Positions 24,471-36,859 of a DNA stretch of 64,000 bases are shown here, in pieces. Below the pieces are notes generated by a model, which did no database searches, was not told where the DNA came from, and worked only from the letters and a program-made list of their open reading frames with translations. A program made the translations under genes and the position numbers. The DNA comes from Pestalotiopsis fici W106-1 (Eukaryota; Ascomycota; Sordariomycetes; Amphisphaeriales; Sporocadaceae). Numbering within the stretch: position 1 is the first letter of the stretch; each line of letters opens with the position of its first letter. The stretch is from assembly GCF_000516985.1 (NCBI RefSeq), contig NW_006917092.1, positions 2,992,619 to 3,056,618 on the forward strand, given 5' to 3'.

Positions 24471-25071
24471 GCCTCTTCATTCTACGATATCACGAGCTTA
24501 CGAACGCTTTTCCTTTTCCAATCTTCGTTCGAATATTGCAACCATTTTATTCATTTCATAACATTTTTCACTATACACCCTTATAGATCATAGAGATATG
24601 ATAAACCAGGGCATTTTCGACCCTTCCCTCCTTTGAGGGATGACTTTTTATACAGGCACGGCATACTGGTCGCTCCTTGGCCGAACAGACATTGAGATGG
24701 GAATAAATCATTGGGCGGCGTTTTTGTCTCTTTCGGCTCAGGCTTTACAAAATTATTCATCGAGTGCGAAATCTGGGAGTTGGGAGCGTTTGTTTTACTT
24801 GTCCATAGAGATATCCCTCAATGCAACCAAACATTAAAGAAATCTAAATTACCACTTTCACTATTGTACTCTTGTCGTGATCTGAGACGACTGTCATTTG
24901 ACTGTAATTCAGGTTGACCTTCCACCATGATGACTCGTCCCAATTCTTTGAATTAGTCACAGCTCTCATAGCCAACCTTGAATACAAACTGGACAATCGT
25001 AGTTGCAGTCAATTAATGAACTGTCTTATCCGTTCGCTAACACAACCGCTTATATACCCGCGTCATCCCTT
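24471..25071. other. Convergent 3' intergenic region
   Basis: This is the space between two convergent stop codons; it is AT-rich, as expected for 3' UTR and polyadenylation sequence. No gene is seen. Confidence 0.5.
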
Positions 25072-25884
25072 CTACTGCAGATTCACAAACAAACCACCGT
25101 CCACCAAAAGTTGTGCACCCGTCACATAACCACTAAGCTCCTCGCAGGCAAGGAAGACGGCAGGACCCGCGAGATCCTTGGTGTCGCCGGTGCGGCCGAG
25201 GGGAATTCGGCCCTCCATGTACGTCCGCTTGGCGTCGTCGGCCAAATCCTCATCATTGAGCTGGGTGCGAATGGTGCCGGGCAGCAGGGCATTGCAGCGG
25301 ATCTTGTACTGGCCCAGCGCCACGGCGGTGCTCTGCATCAGGCTGAGCACGCCGGCCTTGGTGGGCGTGTAGTGCGTCTGCAGACCGCCGCCCACGAGCG
25401 CCGAGATGGACGATACGCCGATGATGGAACCGCCGGGCGGGGACTGCGAGGCCATTTGTCGCGCGGCGGCCTGCACCACGTAAAAGGCTCCGTCCAGGTT
25501 GGTCCGCACCGTCCGGGAGAAGAGGTCCGGCTCCAGGGTCAGGAACTCGGCAAACTGGCACACGCCGGCGTTGGAGACGCAAATGTCGAGGCGGCCGCCA
25601 AAGAGGGCCGCCGCGCGCTCCGCCAGCGCCTTGCCCGTCTCCGGGTCCGTCACGTCGCCCGGGAGGTGGTCGAGGGTGCCCGCCGCGTCCGGGTTCTGGC
25701 TCTTGATGGCCGCCGCTTCCGACAGGAGCGATTCCAGGTGTGGTCGGTCGCGCGGCAGGTCCAGGTGGTTGACCACCACGTTGGCCCCCTGTCTCACGTA
25801 CTCGAGCGCAATGGCTCGGCCGATGCCCGTTGTTCCGCCCGTGATGATGGCCGTCTTGCCGGCTAAGAGGTTTGCGACTGGCAT
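25072..25884 (-). CDS. LRA1: L-rhamnose 1-dehydrogenase (short-chain dehydrogenase)
   Basis: A single-exon gene of 270 residues. It oxidises L-rhamnose at C1 to the rhamnono-lactone with NAD(P)+, the first step of the non-phosphorylative fungal rhamnose pathway. Classical SDR features are present: TGGTTGIG cofactor loop (15-22), SNAGV (104-108), and the catalytic Ser159, Tyr172 and Lys176 in HYTPTKAG. The segment GRIPLGRTGDTKDLAGPA and the extreme C-terminus LLVDGGLFVNLQ are strongly like the characterised yeast enzyme (Scheffersomyces LRA1). ATG 25884 is chosen because only ten codons lie upstream in frame and they lack fold content. The rhamnonate dehydratase gene lies 1.2 kb upstream on the same strand. 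The coding region is GC-rich compared with its flanks. Confidence 0.87.
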   Translation of the reverse strand: MPVANLLAGKTAIITGGTTGIGRAIALEYVRQGANVVVNHLDLPRDRPHLESLLSEAAAIKSQNPDAAGTLDHLPGDVTDPETGKALAERAAALFGGRLDICVSNAGVCQFAEFLTLEPDLFSRTVRTNLDGAFYVVQAAARQMASQSPPGGSIIGVSSISALVGGGLQTHYTPTKAGVLSLMQSTAVALGQYKIRCNALLPGTIRTQLNDEDLADDAKRTYMEGRIPLGRTGDTKDLAGPAVFLACEELSGYVTGAQLLVDGGLFVNLQ

Positions 25885-27109
25885 ATTTGCTTCTTCCTTT
25901 CCTCCGTCTTGCAATTGCTCTTTCTTCGTTTGGAAGGATATACGTCAAGGTCTTATACAATTGGTGGAGTTCGTCGTTATTCAATGTTTCGGTGGTGAGG
26001 GGTGATGGAGGGGTAGATCTGGTCGGAGAAGTGGTCTAAATATGCTTTGAGTATGATCTCTCCAAAGATATTGCCACCTTGCAAATGAATTCTCGGTATA
26101 GTGATTGAATAATTCTTGGAGTAGCTGAAGATACCAAATCTGACTTGCAAGAAGTAAAAGTTTCCAGTCAATGTAACTGCTTGCCTGGCTTTGGATGTAA
26201 GTTCGGCACTATACAATATTGAGGACAAGCAGCAACCAGCCCACCAGGACAGGAACCACTATAGTTGCCCCCTCATTCCCTCTCGTCTCCCCCGCAAGGG
26301 CAGTTAACTTGTGCCATCTACCTCGAATTCTTTCCGACGGGCCAATTCCACTATTCTAACCCAAGCTATTTGATCGATCCATCAGCTTCCTCTTTCCGTC
26401 TTTTCTAAGAGGGCTAGAACCGGAAATCCCGCCCCTCTAGATGCGCGTCGTGGTCTCGCGACTCATGAGGGTCTGACCCCACCAAAAATATTGGAGGCTC
26501 CTAAAAAAAATGCCCCGCGTTTTCGGGTCAACGTGTACCGACCGTCTTCGGAGCATTGGATCGGGTGATGGGGAACTCCCTTTACCGTATGGATTCTCTT
26601 TGTTTGCAAATGGCATGTCATAGGCAGTTACTGATGCTCTAGTGGCCGCTGAGAAGGGTAGCATCGGTCCAAGGGGAGGACTTCGCAATGCTTTCTGTAT
26701 CTACAACGAGATTCATTGATTGTCTGCCTTGAACAACCCCAATATTGAGAGTGATCCAATTAGGATTCGTATAATCGATAGTGAAAATGGGTAGTTGAGT
26801 ACTGCGATTCAAGAAATCAGTCTGGTCTTGCATCATCAATTCAACACGCATCAGAAAAGTCGATTAGAGTTTTTGGCAAAAATATGAATTTCTTTATTCT
26901 AAAAATAATGCCCACTAGTAAGAACTCCTGTCAACCATACGATGTACAGCTCGTTTCTCCTAGCCACCAATCATTGATGATCGCCTTTGAACGCATAAGC
27001 CGGGGGCAAGTGTTTCGTTAATCATGATGCTATGATGTATGCTACTTCTTTGTCATAAATCTGTACGGCTCTCAAGTCCTTGACTCCGTCTGTGAGCTGT
27101 TGCAGACGG
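25885..27109. other. Region between the two rhamnose genes
   Basis: This 1.2-kb space contains the LRA1 promoter and the 3' end of the rhamnonate dehydratase gene. No gene is supported; the middle (26400-26850) contains only short open frames. Confidence 0.5.
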
Positions 27110-28517
27110 CTAAGAGTCGGTCTTGGCCTCTTCCTTGGGCTCAGCTGGCTTGAGACCAGCAGTAGGTGGGGGCGTCAGCAGGTAGTCGGAGGAGATCAAC
27201 TTGGATCGCACAGCAGGGTTGAGCGTAAGTCCAAATCCGGGCTTGTCCAGATCGGCAGTGGTCAGGAAACCCTTGGTCGGGATTGGCTCGTCAATGAAGA
27301 GATCGCCAAACACGGGCAGGACACTCTTGCCATCGGGCGAGTTTGCCAGATACTCCTGGAATGGTGTGTTCGGTTGTGAAATGACAAAGTGGTAGCTGTA
27401 CGGGCCACTGGCGTGAGGCACGACGGGAATATCGTAAGCGGCAGCCATGGCTGACACCTTGAGCAGCTCCGTGAGACCTCCGAGCCACATGACGTCGGGC
27501 TGGATGATGTCCAGGTTGCGACCCTCAATCAGCTTGCGGAAGCCATATCTCGAGTACTCGTGCTCGCCAGTCGTGAACTTGAGTGTGGGATGCGCCCGCT
27601 TGATCTGCTCAAAGCCGTCCGTGTCATCGGGGCTCAAGCACTCCTCCCACCAGTTGATGTTGAGGTCCTTGCACTTTTCGGCAATCTCGATTGTGTAGGA
27701 GACGTTCAAGCTCATGTAGCAGTCGACCATGATGGGAAAGTCTGGTCCAACGCTTTCTCTGTGCTTGCGGAGGAACTCGATGTTCTTGCGAAGGCCCTCG
27801 TGGCCATCGGCCGGGCAGAAAGGCAGAGGCACCTTGGCGCCCCAGAAGCCCATGGACTTGGCCGCTGTTGGCTCGGGACCAGTACAGTAAAAGTTGAGAC
27901 GTTCTCGGGCGGCGCCACCGATGAGCTTGTATACAGGCTCGTTGCGAATCTTGCCAAGCAGATCCCAGATTGCGAGATCAATGACCGAGATGACGGCCAC
28001 GGGAAGACCTTTCCGGCCGTAAAACATGGAGGCTCTGTACATCTGCTCAAACAAAAGGTTGGTATTCCGGGGGTCGGCACCGATCAGGAAACGCTCGAAG
28101 TGTTGGTGAACCAGCCAGCAGCCAGGAGGGCCTATACGGTATGTTAGCCACTGTGATATGGTTTGAGGCGCTTGATTCTTGAATTTGTCAACTCACCTCC
28201 AAAACCGGTTGCAAAGCCCACGGTGCCATCAGTCGCCTCAATCTCAATCAAGAACGAACCCAGCACATTGATACCCCAGCTTGTCCGTGACTTTTTGTAC
28301 TGATCCCAGATTGAGCAAGGAGTGGAGATGTCGGAGTCAATCAGCCTGAAGAAACGGGTACGTCAGTTGTGCTGCAACGAGTAAACCGCGGGGCGCTTCT
28401 CTTTTCAACCTACCAGTGGCCGCCCTTGACATTGTGATAGTCACCTCCAGAGCCAACACCACCGATCACATATGATCGAACCGCCTTGATTGTGGGGAAA
28501 TCTCGCACGGCAGACAT
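27110..28517 (-). CDS. LRA3: L-rhamnonate dehydratase (enolase superfamily)
   Basis: Exons 28414-28517, 28197-28345 and 27110-28131, with introns of 68 and 65 bp, give 424 residues. The enzyme dehydrates L-rhamnonate to 2-keto-3-deoxy-L-rhamnonate, the third step of the pathway. Enolase-superfamily metal ligands are visible in MVDCYMSLN, NWWEECLSPDD and TTGEHEYSRYGF, and the catalytic-type histidine in PVVPHASGPY. The N-terminus MSAVRDFPTIKAVRSYV and the block GGHWLIDSDIST, restored by the first splice, are typical of the fungal enzyme. Together with LRA1 it forms a partial rhamnose cluster; the lactonase and the aldolase are not in this window. Confidence 0.9.
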
Positions 28518-31500
28518 GTTGGGCAATTTGAATGTACAACGAGTCCGCAAGCGACTTCTGTCAGTGATGTCTCAACTTTCAATCTGCTCAATTGGTTACA
28601 ATTGGAGGTGAAAGAAAGATGAGATTAGACCGAGAATTGGACGCTTTCCACGATGTTTGTATGTGGGCGATTCGTGGCTTTAACACACTCAAGTAAACAC
28701 AAGATGATGCAATTAAAATGTAAAATCTAAACGTCTATGGAGGGGAAAGTGCACGCCTTTTTTACACTTCACAGAGCTTCACGGCTACCTAGAATCCGAA
28801 GTCGCGATGAGCTATGCCAAATGCTCCGTCGGTGTCAGATCGCCCGATGAATGGATACTGGCTTGGACGGAATCCCCACTATGCATCAATACCAGCAGCT
28901 TTCTGAATGCACCGCGCGGGCTCAAGTGCTCCCTAGCAGCTAGTTGAGCCGCGGTCGGTATTCAAGCACCGCCGTGGCCAGCAGCTGAGCATTTGGCGCT
29001 ATATCATGTTAGACGGGCATCTAGTAATGTGGCCACGGCAATCTCCAGCTTGTGAAGAGACGAAGAGATAAATCGTCAGATGGTGTTGTTGTTCTGGCCC
29101 GTGTAAATGATAGTCACATGTAGGTTGTGTCCACTGATTCCAGATCGAATCGGACCCAGACAAACATACAGTAGGTTATTGCACTACGGATACTTGCCAT
29201 CCACTAGGGATGCCAAACTATTCATACTATTGCGTGACTGGCGACCTGGTAGAAACTTTTCATCCTTTGTGGCATTTGACCGTGACAGCGGGATTGGGTG
29301 ACACACACCGGAACTCTCCGGTTGCCCATGCACACCTTTTTGGCACACTAGACAAATCTCACTGTTTGAAAATATGTCGGCAGTCGGGTTACAACTGTTG
29401 CACCATGCTAATAAAATGGTAATTAATAAACAACTTCTTACTGCCGAAGGATTTTTTTCTTCTTCCAGGGTATCCACGGGAGCTTGTCATTGCTCGCTAA
29501 TTCAAGCCACGCTGACCTTTCCCAGGACAATTCGGATCAGATCGAATCAATTGATTGATGGAATGTCAGGATCATGCTAACGATCCAATAGAAAAACACA
29601 GTTTGCTGAATTGGGTCGAGCAGCCATGGATACTCGTAACCAAATCTGGCCAGCCAAGGCCAACTCAGGCCGCTTCTGCCGAGGTTGGACAAGAACAAAC
29701 AGCAGGGCCAGAGACAACGTTGCGCCACACCCGCGCCTAATATGAACCTCTCAGAGGCGTGTAATGGGTGCGTGAGTGTGTGTCTGTGGCCCGCCTTGCT
29801 TGTAACGCCATGATTCAGGCCATGGACTGCAAGCCTCCTGTAATTTGGGCAGGATCAGCCACATAGCGTACATGCAGGGAACGATTATCATCAGGCTCGA
29901 TGCCAAGGTGAAGAGAGGAAGAAGATAATATTGAATCGCGGAAGCTTTTTCCTTGCATGGATTTTCTCCCCTATCCCATCCTCTCGAAAGCCACAAAAGT
30001 AAGCACATTCATGGGCAGGGGGGTAAGTTGGTTGCACTTTGGTCGGGATTGCAAAGAGAAAAGATCTGACTAGTGTACATGGTAGGAATTGAAAATGCCA
30101 CGTGAGGGTTCGTGCCTAGCAGTAGTCACTTAGTCTGACATACCCCAGACTGCGATCTCCAATAACTTTTTTTCCCAGACGCTGCGAAGACGATCCATGA
30201 TCTCCGCACCAGCTGGCGTGCTAGACAAGCTTCCCCGCACGAGGAAAACAGGGTACGGTGAGTCGTGTGTTTCGGAACAGGGAGAGGTAGTATTCGATCT
30301 ACCGTACTGAGTAGGCGAGGTTGCATTGTCCTGGATGATGAGCATACACCACACAGTATGAGGCATGCTTCCTTTCTCGATCCCCAATTGGGTTGCAAGA
30401 ATGAAAATTTGATGCTTCGTGAGATTCCGGAATGAAGCACGGTGCAAAGGAGGAAAGTCGTCCATCTGCCGATTCTCGACTCTATAGTTGAGTGTTTCTT
30501 ACCAAGGTTCGCGGGGGTACATACATGCTACGAAATACATCAGAGACATTTGTCGGGTCGGGCCTTGCAACGGGATCGAACACAGACAGAATATGACAAG
30601 TGCTCGAACTTGCAAAAAGATAACAAGGCGCCAAGATTAAAAAAAATATTTACACGCGCGCGCTCATGGTAGGTTTCAAATCTTATTTTCCACGGGTATT
30701 TTCCGCGAATTCCTCTTTTAGATCTTGGACAATACCCTGGGGGAAGGTAAAAGATCCCTGACTGATGACGCCCAACCCAAATAATTGTACAACCTCTAAT
30801 GCCCGGTGGGGGAGGGGTGGAAATTCTTCTTCTTTACACATTCAAGCAAATCAGCATCAAGAACTTTTGCATTCCCACCTGAACTGTATGTACGTGTGTG
30901 GTGATAATATTGACATGTATGTACATACGTGCATATACAACCTTACCCACCGTCCATCCAATCTCGAACATTCGAGTATACTTGCCTGCCTTGCCTATTA
31001 CCCGAACTTGCTAGCACATAGACGAAATGCAGGCCAGTCATTAGACGAGGTGTGGTAGGTTGAGGTAGGTATGTAGGTAACTGGCGGTTGACACGAACTC
31101 CCAAGACCCGAATCCGCTTAATTCACCGAATCCACTGAACGTGGGTTGTTCCCCAGTGGCTCTCTCTGGAGGACACCCACCCCCCTGATTGGAGACCTGC
31201 AAGGCCTGGACGGGTGCCCCGAATTCTCCCCCTGGCTCCCCTTGTCCACAATAAAAAATCCCCACGCTCCCCCGAACTTCCCAAGCTCACACCTCTGCTC
31301 AACATTACCCCGAGCCACTCGAGCCACTCGAGCCGCCAACCGCCGCACGCCTCACTGCTGCCACCACCGGCGCGCGAGAGTCAAGCCCGAGAGTGACAGT
31401 GAGTTTGACTGCGTTCAATCTCAGTGCTGCTGCTACTGATGCAACCACGTCCGTCCCATGTACCCGTTGCACCGAAGATCTCGATAGTAGCTTGACCGTG

Positions 31501-31822
31501 CCATTGGTATCGGTACTTGAAGATCCATCCGGGGCTGACCGATTAGGACGCACGCACACACGCACGTACGCACTCACACATTTTTTTTTTTCTTGGTCCT
31601 TGCCTGCCGCTGTATGCTGGCCTGCCTGGCTGACTGGCTTGGCCGAGGGAGAGTGAGAGAGGAACAAGACAGTCTAGTACCCTGTTGACAGATCCTATAC
31701 CCCATTATTCCAATTCTTGCTTTCTCTTTGCAGACTGCAGGGTTTGGGGTCCTGGTCGAGGGCTGCGAGGACCTGACTGGTCCCAGGGCCCGACCTAACC
31801 TGACCTGATTCAGGGGAAGCAA
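28518..31822. other. Intergenic region, no supported gene
   Basis: This 3.3-kb space contains the rhamnonate dehydratase promoter on the left and the long leader of the Zn2Cys6 gene on the right. Open frames at 29107-30672 and 31041-31667 overlap on both strands and lack domains. The right half holds pyrimidine-rich and CTCGAG-containing tracts (near 31315-31335). Confidence 0.45.
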
Positions 31823-34800
31823 ATGGGAAGAAGAAACAATAAGGAAGCAAAGCAAGAAAAGATGCAGCCAGCGTCTGCTGCTGCTCCTACTGCTGGTAGT
31901 GGTGGTGCCTCTGCTGCTCAGCCACTCGATGGCACACACCCACGCGTCTCGCCGCCACTCAGTCATGGGAAGCACGAAGTCGAGAGTGATGATGGAAATG
32001 CCATGCACAGCGGAGATGATGCTGACCCTGATGAAGACCATGAAGAGCCTGATGTCGCGCCTAATGGCAAGCGGAAGAGGCCCATCTCTGTATCGTAGGT
32101 GTTTTCTTTCCTTTCAGAATTTGTCCGTCTCCTTCTCCCCGTTCGCTTCATCACATCACTTATACACACACCAGTACTTTTCTATTCTTACTAATACTAC
32201 CTTGCTTGTCTTACTTTGTACATTTCTACTCTCTATAATCTTAATGTTTCTTGTCAACTACCGGGAATGACTGGACGACCGGTATACGATCTGTTACCAT
32301 GTCCCCAGATCAGCCCCAAGTCACTTCACCTCCTCCTACGTCTCCTCGCAAGCACTACACCGATAATTCTGATGATTCAGATCATGAGCCTGCCCCCAAG
32401 AAACCTGCTAACATTCCTCCCATCCCAAGATGTGAACTATGCAAACAGAGAAAGGTGAGCCCCTGCTATGCTTCTACCTAGTCGACAGTGACCAGATTGC
32501 CATTGCATTCGTGCGCTGGTTGCATATGTATAATGATGCTGATATACCCTGCAGGTTAAATGCGACAGAGGTCAGCCATCTTGTGGCTGGTGTAAACGTA
32601 ACTCGGTGCCCTGCGAATACCGCGAGAGGAAGAAGCCTGGCTTGAGGGCGGGTTATGGCCGGGAGCTAGAACAGCGCCTGGATAAACTGGAAGAAATTCT
32701 CAGGTCTCATTCTGAAATTCTTCAACACGGCTATGTCAGTAACAGCCTCAACAATGCCTCCCATAGTGTCCGAACCAGCATCCCGAGCATCCCGAGTATC
32801 CCGAGTGACTCGGGGACTCCCCGGGAGCCAGCTTCAGTGTTCCGTCAGAACGACCCCGTGAGAACTCCTCGCGCAGAGACAGCCCTCTTCTTGCAGAAGC
32901 CCTCTTCATTCCCGCCCGTGACGCAGAGCAACGACTTTGGCTTACCGCCACCAACCCCGTCGATACATTCCATGTCTGATGCCTTCCATTCACATATGCC
33001 ATTATCTGGAATATCACCGACAAGTCAAATGCAAGGCTTACAACCAAGTGCAGCAACACAAGAATACTATGGAAACCATCAGACTCAATCTCCTGGTATG
33101 GCCATTAACCATGGTCAAACGCATCTTTCAGCGGACCAGGACCTTCCTCCCTATGATCTACTTTATGCGCTAGCAGACTTGTATTTCAAACACATAAACA
33201 CTTGGTGTCCAATCCTGCACAGGAAATCAACACTGGACACATTATTCGGCAGTTCCACCCTGGACGAGACGGACAGGGTGCTCTTACATGCCATAGTAGC
33301 CACAACTTTGCGGTACTCTACAGACAGCCGGCTTACGGAAGAGCGAAGGCGTCATTACCATGCCATTTCAAAACAAAGAGTACTTCTCTATGGCATGGAG
33401 AATTCATCCATCAAGGCCTTGCAAGCCCTGGTTATCCTAGCACTCGATCTTTGTGGAGACAGTAATGGACCGCCGGGCTGGAACATTATGGCACTCATCA
33501 CAAGATCTGTGGTTCAGATTGGTTTGGCAGTGGAAACGAGTTCATTCTCAGTCTCGCCAAACTATGCTTCCATCTACACGCTCAGAGCCATGATTCTTCC
33601 AGAGCCAAAAGACTTCATCGAGGACGAGGCCCGCCGAAGGCTCTTCTGGATGGTCTATCTTCTTGACCGTTATGCAACGCTTGCTACTGCATTTGAGTTT
33701 GCTCTTGACGAGAAGGAGATTGATCGAACTCTGCCGTGTAGAGATGATTTGTGGGTAAAGAACCAGAGAGTGGAGACGAGATGGTTCCAACCCGAGAATC
33801 ACCCATCAGATCTGCCCGATCATGACACCAATAAGCCCGAGAATCTCGGTGCCTTCTCGTATTATATCGAGATACTTGGAATATTGTCCAAGATCCACAA
33901 ATTTTTGAAGCAACCGGTGGATATCAGCGCACTGAGTGACGTTGAACAATGGCAGATGAGATACAAAGATCTCGATAACCTCCTCACATCGTGGAAGTTT
34001 GGCCTCCCGGGTGAATATGGCAACATGGCCAAATTATTCCAGCCTGGTTGCTCCAAAACCCTGAACTGTGGTTGGATCATGCTGCATGCCACTTACCACA
34101 CTGCCGTCATTAGACTGCACTCGTCGGCAGCCTACCCGACCACCAGGTCACCAATCTTTACGCCCTCATACTCTGCTAGTCAGCGCTGTCACGGCGCCGT
34201 AGAGAACATTGCAGCATTGGGAGAATACGTGGTCCAGAATGGTATGCTCCCCAAACTGGGCCCTCCGTTTGCCTTCACCCTTTGGGTCTCTGCTCGTCTC
34301 CTGTTGGTGCACGGCTCAACCGTCGAACACAAGCTATCACCTCAGATCGCCTTCCTCGTTGACACACTGCGGGAGATGGGCAGGTACTGGCCAGTTGCCG
34401 CTCGATATTGCCAACTTCTTCAACGTGTTCTTGATGAGCATAGCGACAGCGAGCGAGCCGTCGGGACCACTGGCGAAAGGGTGACACCTTCGTCGGTCAG
34501 GATTTTGGCAGACATGCGGAGAACCGCCTTTGATCTCGACTTTCTTATTAGTCGACAGCCAGGACATATTGCAGGTGGGCCAAGCCGAATGCCCAGCGTC
34601 ACCCCAGCCAGGACACCTGCGGCCAATGAGCTCGAATATCTCGACGTGTTTGATTTCTTCAATGTCCCGCGGCTTCCCTTCAATGCCGGTGACAATGGGC
34701 CGACCAATGGTGGTGGTGGTGGTGGTGGCGGCGGCGGCGGCGGCAATAATGGGAATGGAAACGACATGAATATTGACCAAATGGACGGCAATGGCGTTAA

Positions 34801-34894
34801 CCAAAACGGCGCGGCCAATGAGTTCAATATTACAAACTTCATGGTCGATGCAAACAGCGATTGGCTGTTCAAGCAACCTACGCTGAGCAACTAA
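31823..34894 (+). CDS. Zn2Cys6 fungal transcription factor
   Basis: Exons 31823-32094, 32430-32454 and 32555-34894 join in phase into 878 residues and produce KRKRPISVSCELCKQRK. A shorter form of 831 residues can start at ATG 32299 and read through to 32454. The DNA-binding cluster is C-x2-C-x6-C-x6-C-x2-C-x6-C, beginning CELCKQRKVKCDRGQPSC, followed by an Arg/Lys-rich linker (KKPGLRAGYG) and a probable coiled coil (ELEQRLDKLEEIL). The middle region has the fungal-specific transcription factor domain, starting near PPYDLLYALADLYF. A poly-Gly run (GGT/GGC, about 34711-34745) and Asn-rich segments precede a C-terminus ending DWLFKQPTLSN. The target genes are unknown. It lies 3.3 kb from the rhamnose genes, so a role there is possible but unproven. 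Confidence 0.85.
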
Positions 34895-35314
34895 TTGATG
34901 GGAATGAGTATCACGAGCCACGGGAAGAAGAAGCATTTACAAACTCAAGCGAGGCGATTGGACTAATAGCGTTGGAATCACTGTAATCATGCATAAGGAA
35001 TGGGGAAAATCGTAATTGTCATATACTATACCCTCGCTATAATGTTGAATATACATCACCCATTTGTTAACACATTTGAGAGAGCCTTGTGGATGTTATG
35101 ATCATAGACTACGATGGACATTGAGGTAAGGATAATAGACTCATCCCAACTTAACCGAAGTCAAGCGCTGTAGTTGCATAGTATTTCTGTGTGACAGTAA
35201 GTAGATTAGCCACATGGATTCCCGGCTCAAAAGACCAATTCGCAATGCTCCGTACACATTTCATCCTTTCATCCTCTTCCGTTTACTTCCCTGACATGAG
35301 TATACTTCAAAAAA
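34895..35314. other. Convergent 3' intergenic region
   Basis: Space between the regulator and the dehydrogenase stop codons; no gene seen. Confidence 0.5.
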
Positions 35315-36859
35315 TTAGATACTGCTCAACTTGGGGCTGCCTTCACACGCCGGAAGAGAGAATTTGGTCTCAATAAAGACCTTTTGGATGCCGTCCTGCT
35401 TCTTCTCAAAAGCGTAGTAGACCTTGTCAATGTCCTCGATGCGGTACCGGTGCGAGACCATTTGCAACGGGTCGAGCTCGCCCGTCTTGATCTGCTCTAG
35501 CAGGTCCTCCCAGTACTTGTGCACGGGCGCCTGGCCGTTGCCAATGAGGCGGATGCCGCGCTGCATCACGGAGCCAATGTTGAAGTGGTTGGTCTGGTGG
35601 TGAAGAATGTGTTAGTGAACTCGTTTGGCCATGCAGTTTTGCAAAGTAGCAGGTGAATAGGATATTGGTATTGGAAAGGGATAGCCGTGTCCATCAAGGT
35701 ACTCGCTTGTACGACGACATCACGTAGTAAATGATGCACGAAATCCAAAATAAGGAAAAAGAAAATAGAGGACACTCACATAACCAACGTAAATACCTGT
35801 GACACCACACCTGCCATAATTCCGTACACTCTCGACCATTTCGTTCAAAATCTCACTTGTATCCGTCTCGGCGCCCGCGAGCATCTCCAACCAGTGCAGC
35901 CAGCCCTTGGCATACTCGCCAGCAGCACACTCGAGGGCCACATCGGGGCCGCGGCCGCCGCAGAGCTGCTTGAGCCGCGTAATGACCGTGTCCTGGGTGG
36001 TGACGCCAAAGCTGAGAGCCTTGTAGTCCACCACCTCGATCTTGTCGGCGTGGCGGGCGGGCCAGCGGCTCTTGATGACCGAGAGCCGGGGCTCCGTGTC
36101 GACAAAGATGATCTTGGCGGCGCCGGCATTGGCGGCAAAGACGCCGGCCATCTGGCCAATGGGGCCCGCGCCGAACACGGCAACGTGGTCCCCGTCGTAG
36201 ATGGCCGTGTCGTGGGCGCAGTTGTAGCTCGTCGGCAGCACGTCGGACAGGTACAGGGCCTTTTCGTCGGGGACGCCGTCGGGTATCTCGAGCAGGTTCA
36301 CGTCGCCCAGCGGCACGCGCACGTACTCTGCCTGCCCGCCCGCGAACCCGCCGGTAAAGTGGCTGTAGCCAAACATGCCGGCCGTCTGCGCCCCGTACAT
36401 GCTCTTGGCCGCCTGGTTGGCGTTTGTCTTTTCGCACTGCGAGCTGAGCTTCTGCCGGCAGAAGAAGCAGTCGCCGCAGGCAATCTGGAAGCTGGCCACA
36501 TACCGCCGGCCCCTTTGGCACTTGCGCACCCCCGGGCCGACCTCGTCGACGATGCCGCAGAACTCGTGGCCCAGGATGTCGCCCTTGTTGAGCTCAATCA
36601 CGGCGCCGTGCAGCAGGTGCAGATCCGAGCCGCAGACGGTGCTGCCGGTAACCTTGAGGATAACGTCGCCGTCCTCGAGGATCTTTGGCCGTGGCACGTC
36701 CTGTACGGCGACCTTGTTCTTGCCGAGCCAGACCAGCGCCTTCATGGTTGATGAGGCGTCGCCCGTCTCCTTGTAGTCGGCCACATCCTGTTTGATAATG
36801 GCCGAGTCATCATGGCCGACCAACTTTTCCACCCCATAAGCTGCTTGAGCCACTGACAT
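35315..36859 (-). CDS. Zinc-dependent alcohol / formaldehyde-type dehydrogenase (MDR family)
   Basis: Exons 35780-36859 and 35315-35593, with a 186-bp intron (GTGAGT...CCAG), give 452 residues. Catalytic zinc ligands are Cys76 (VCGSDLHLLHG) and His98-Glu99 (LGHEF). The structural zinc site is the cysteine set CGDCFFC plus Cys142, and the Rossmann loop is FGAGPIGQ. This pattern is that of the fungal zinc dehydrogenases annotated as alcohol or glutathione-dependent formaldehyde dehydrogenase-like; the substrate is not fixed by sequence. The start is the first ATG in frame (36859), though MKALVW at residue 39 aligns with the usual start of the family, so an N-terminal extension of 38 residues is present or the true start is internal. 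The coding region is strongly GC-rich. Confidence 0.85.

Noticed and set aside
25003..25866. Plus-strand open frame of 287 codons
   Set aside because: Antisense shadow of the GC-rich L-rhamnose dehydrogenase gene; no domain.
35894..36751. Plus-strand open frame of 285 codons
   Set aside because: Antisense shadow of the GC-rich zinc dehydrogenase gene.
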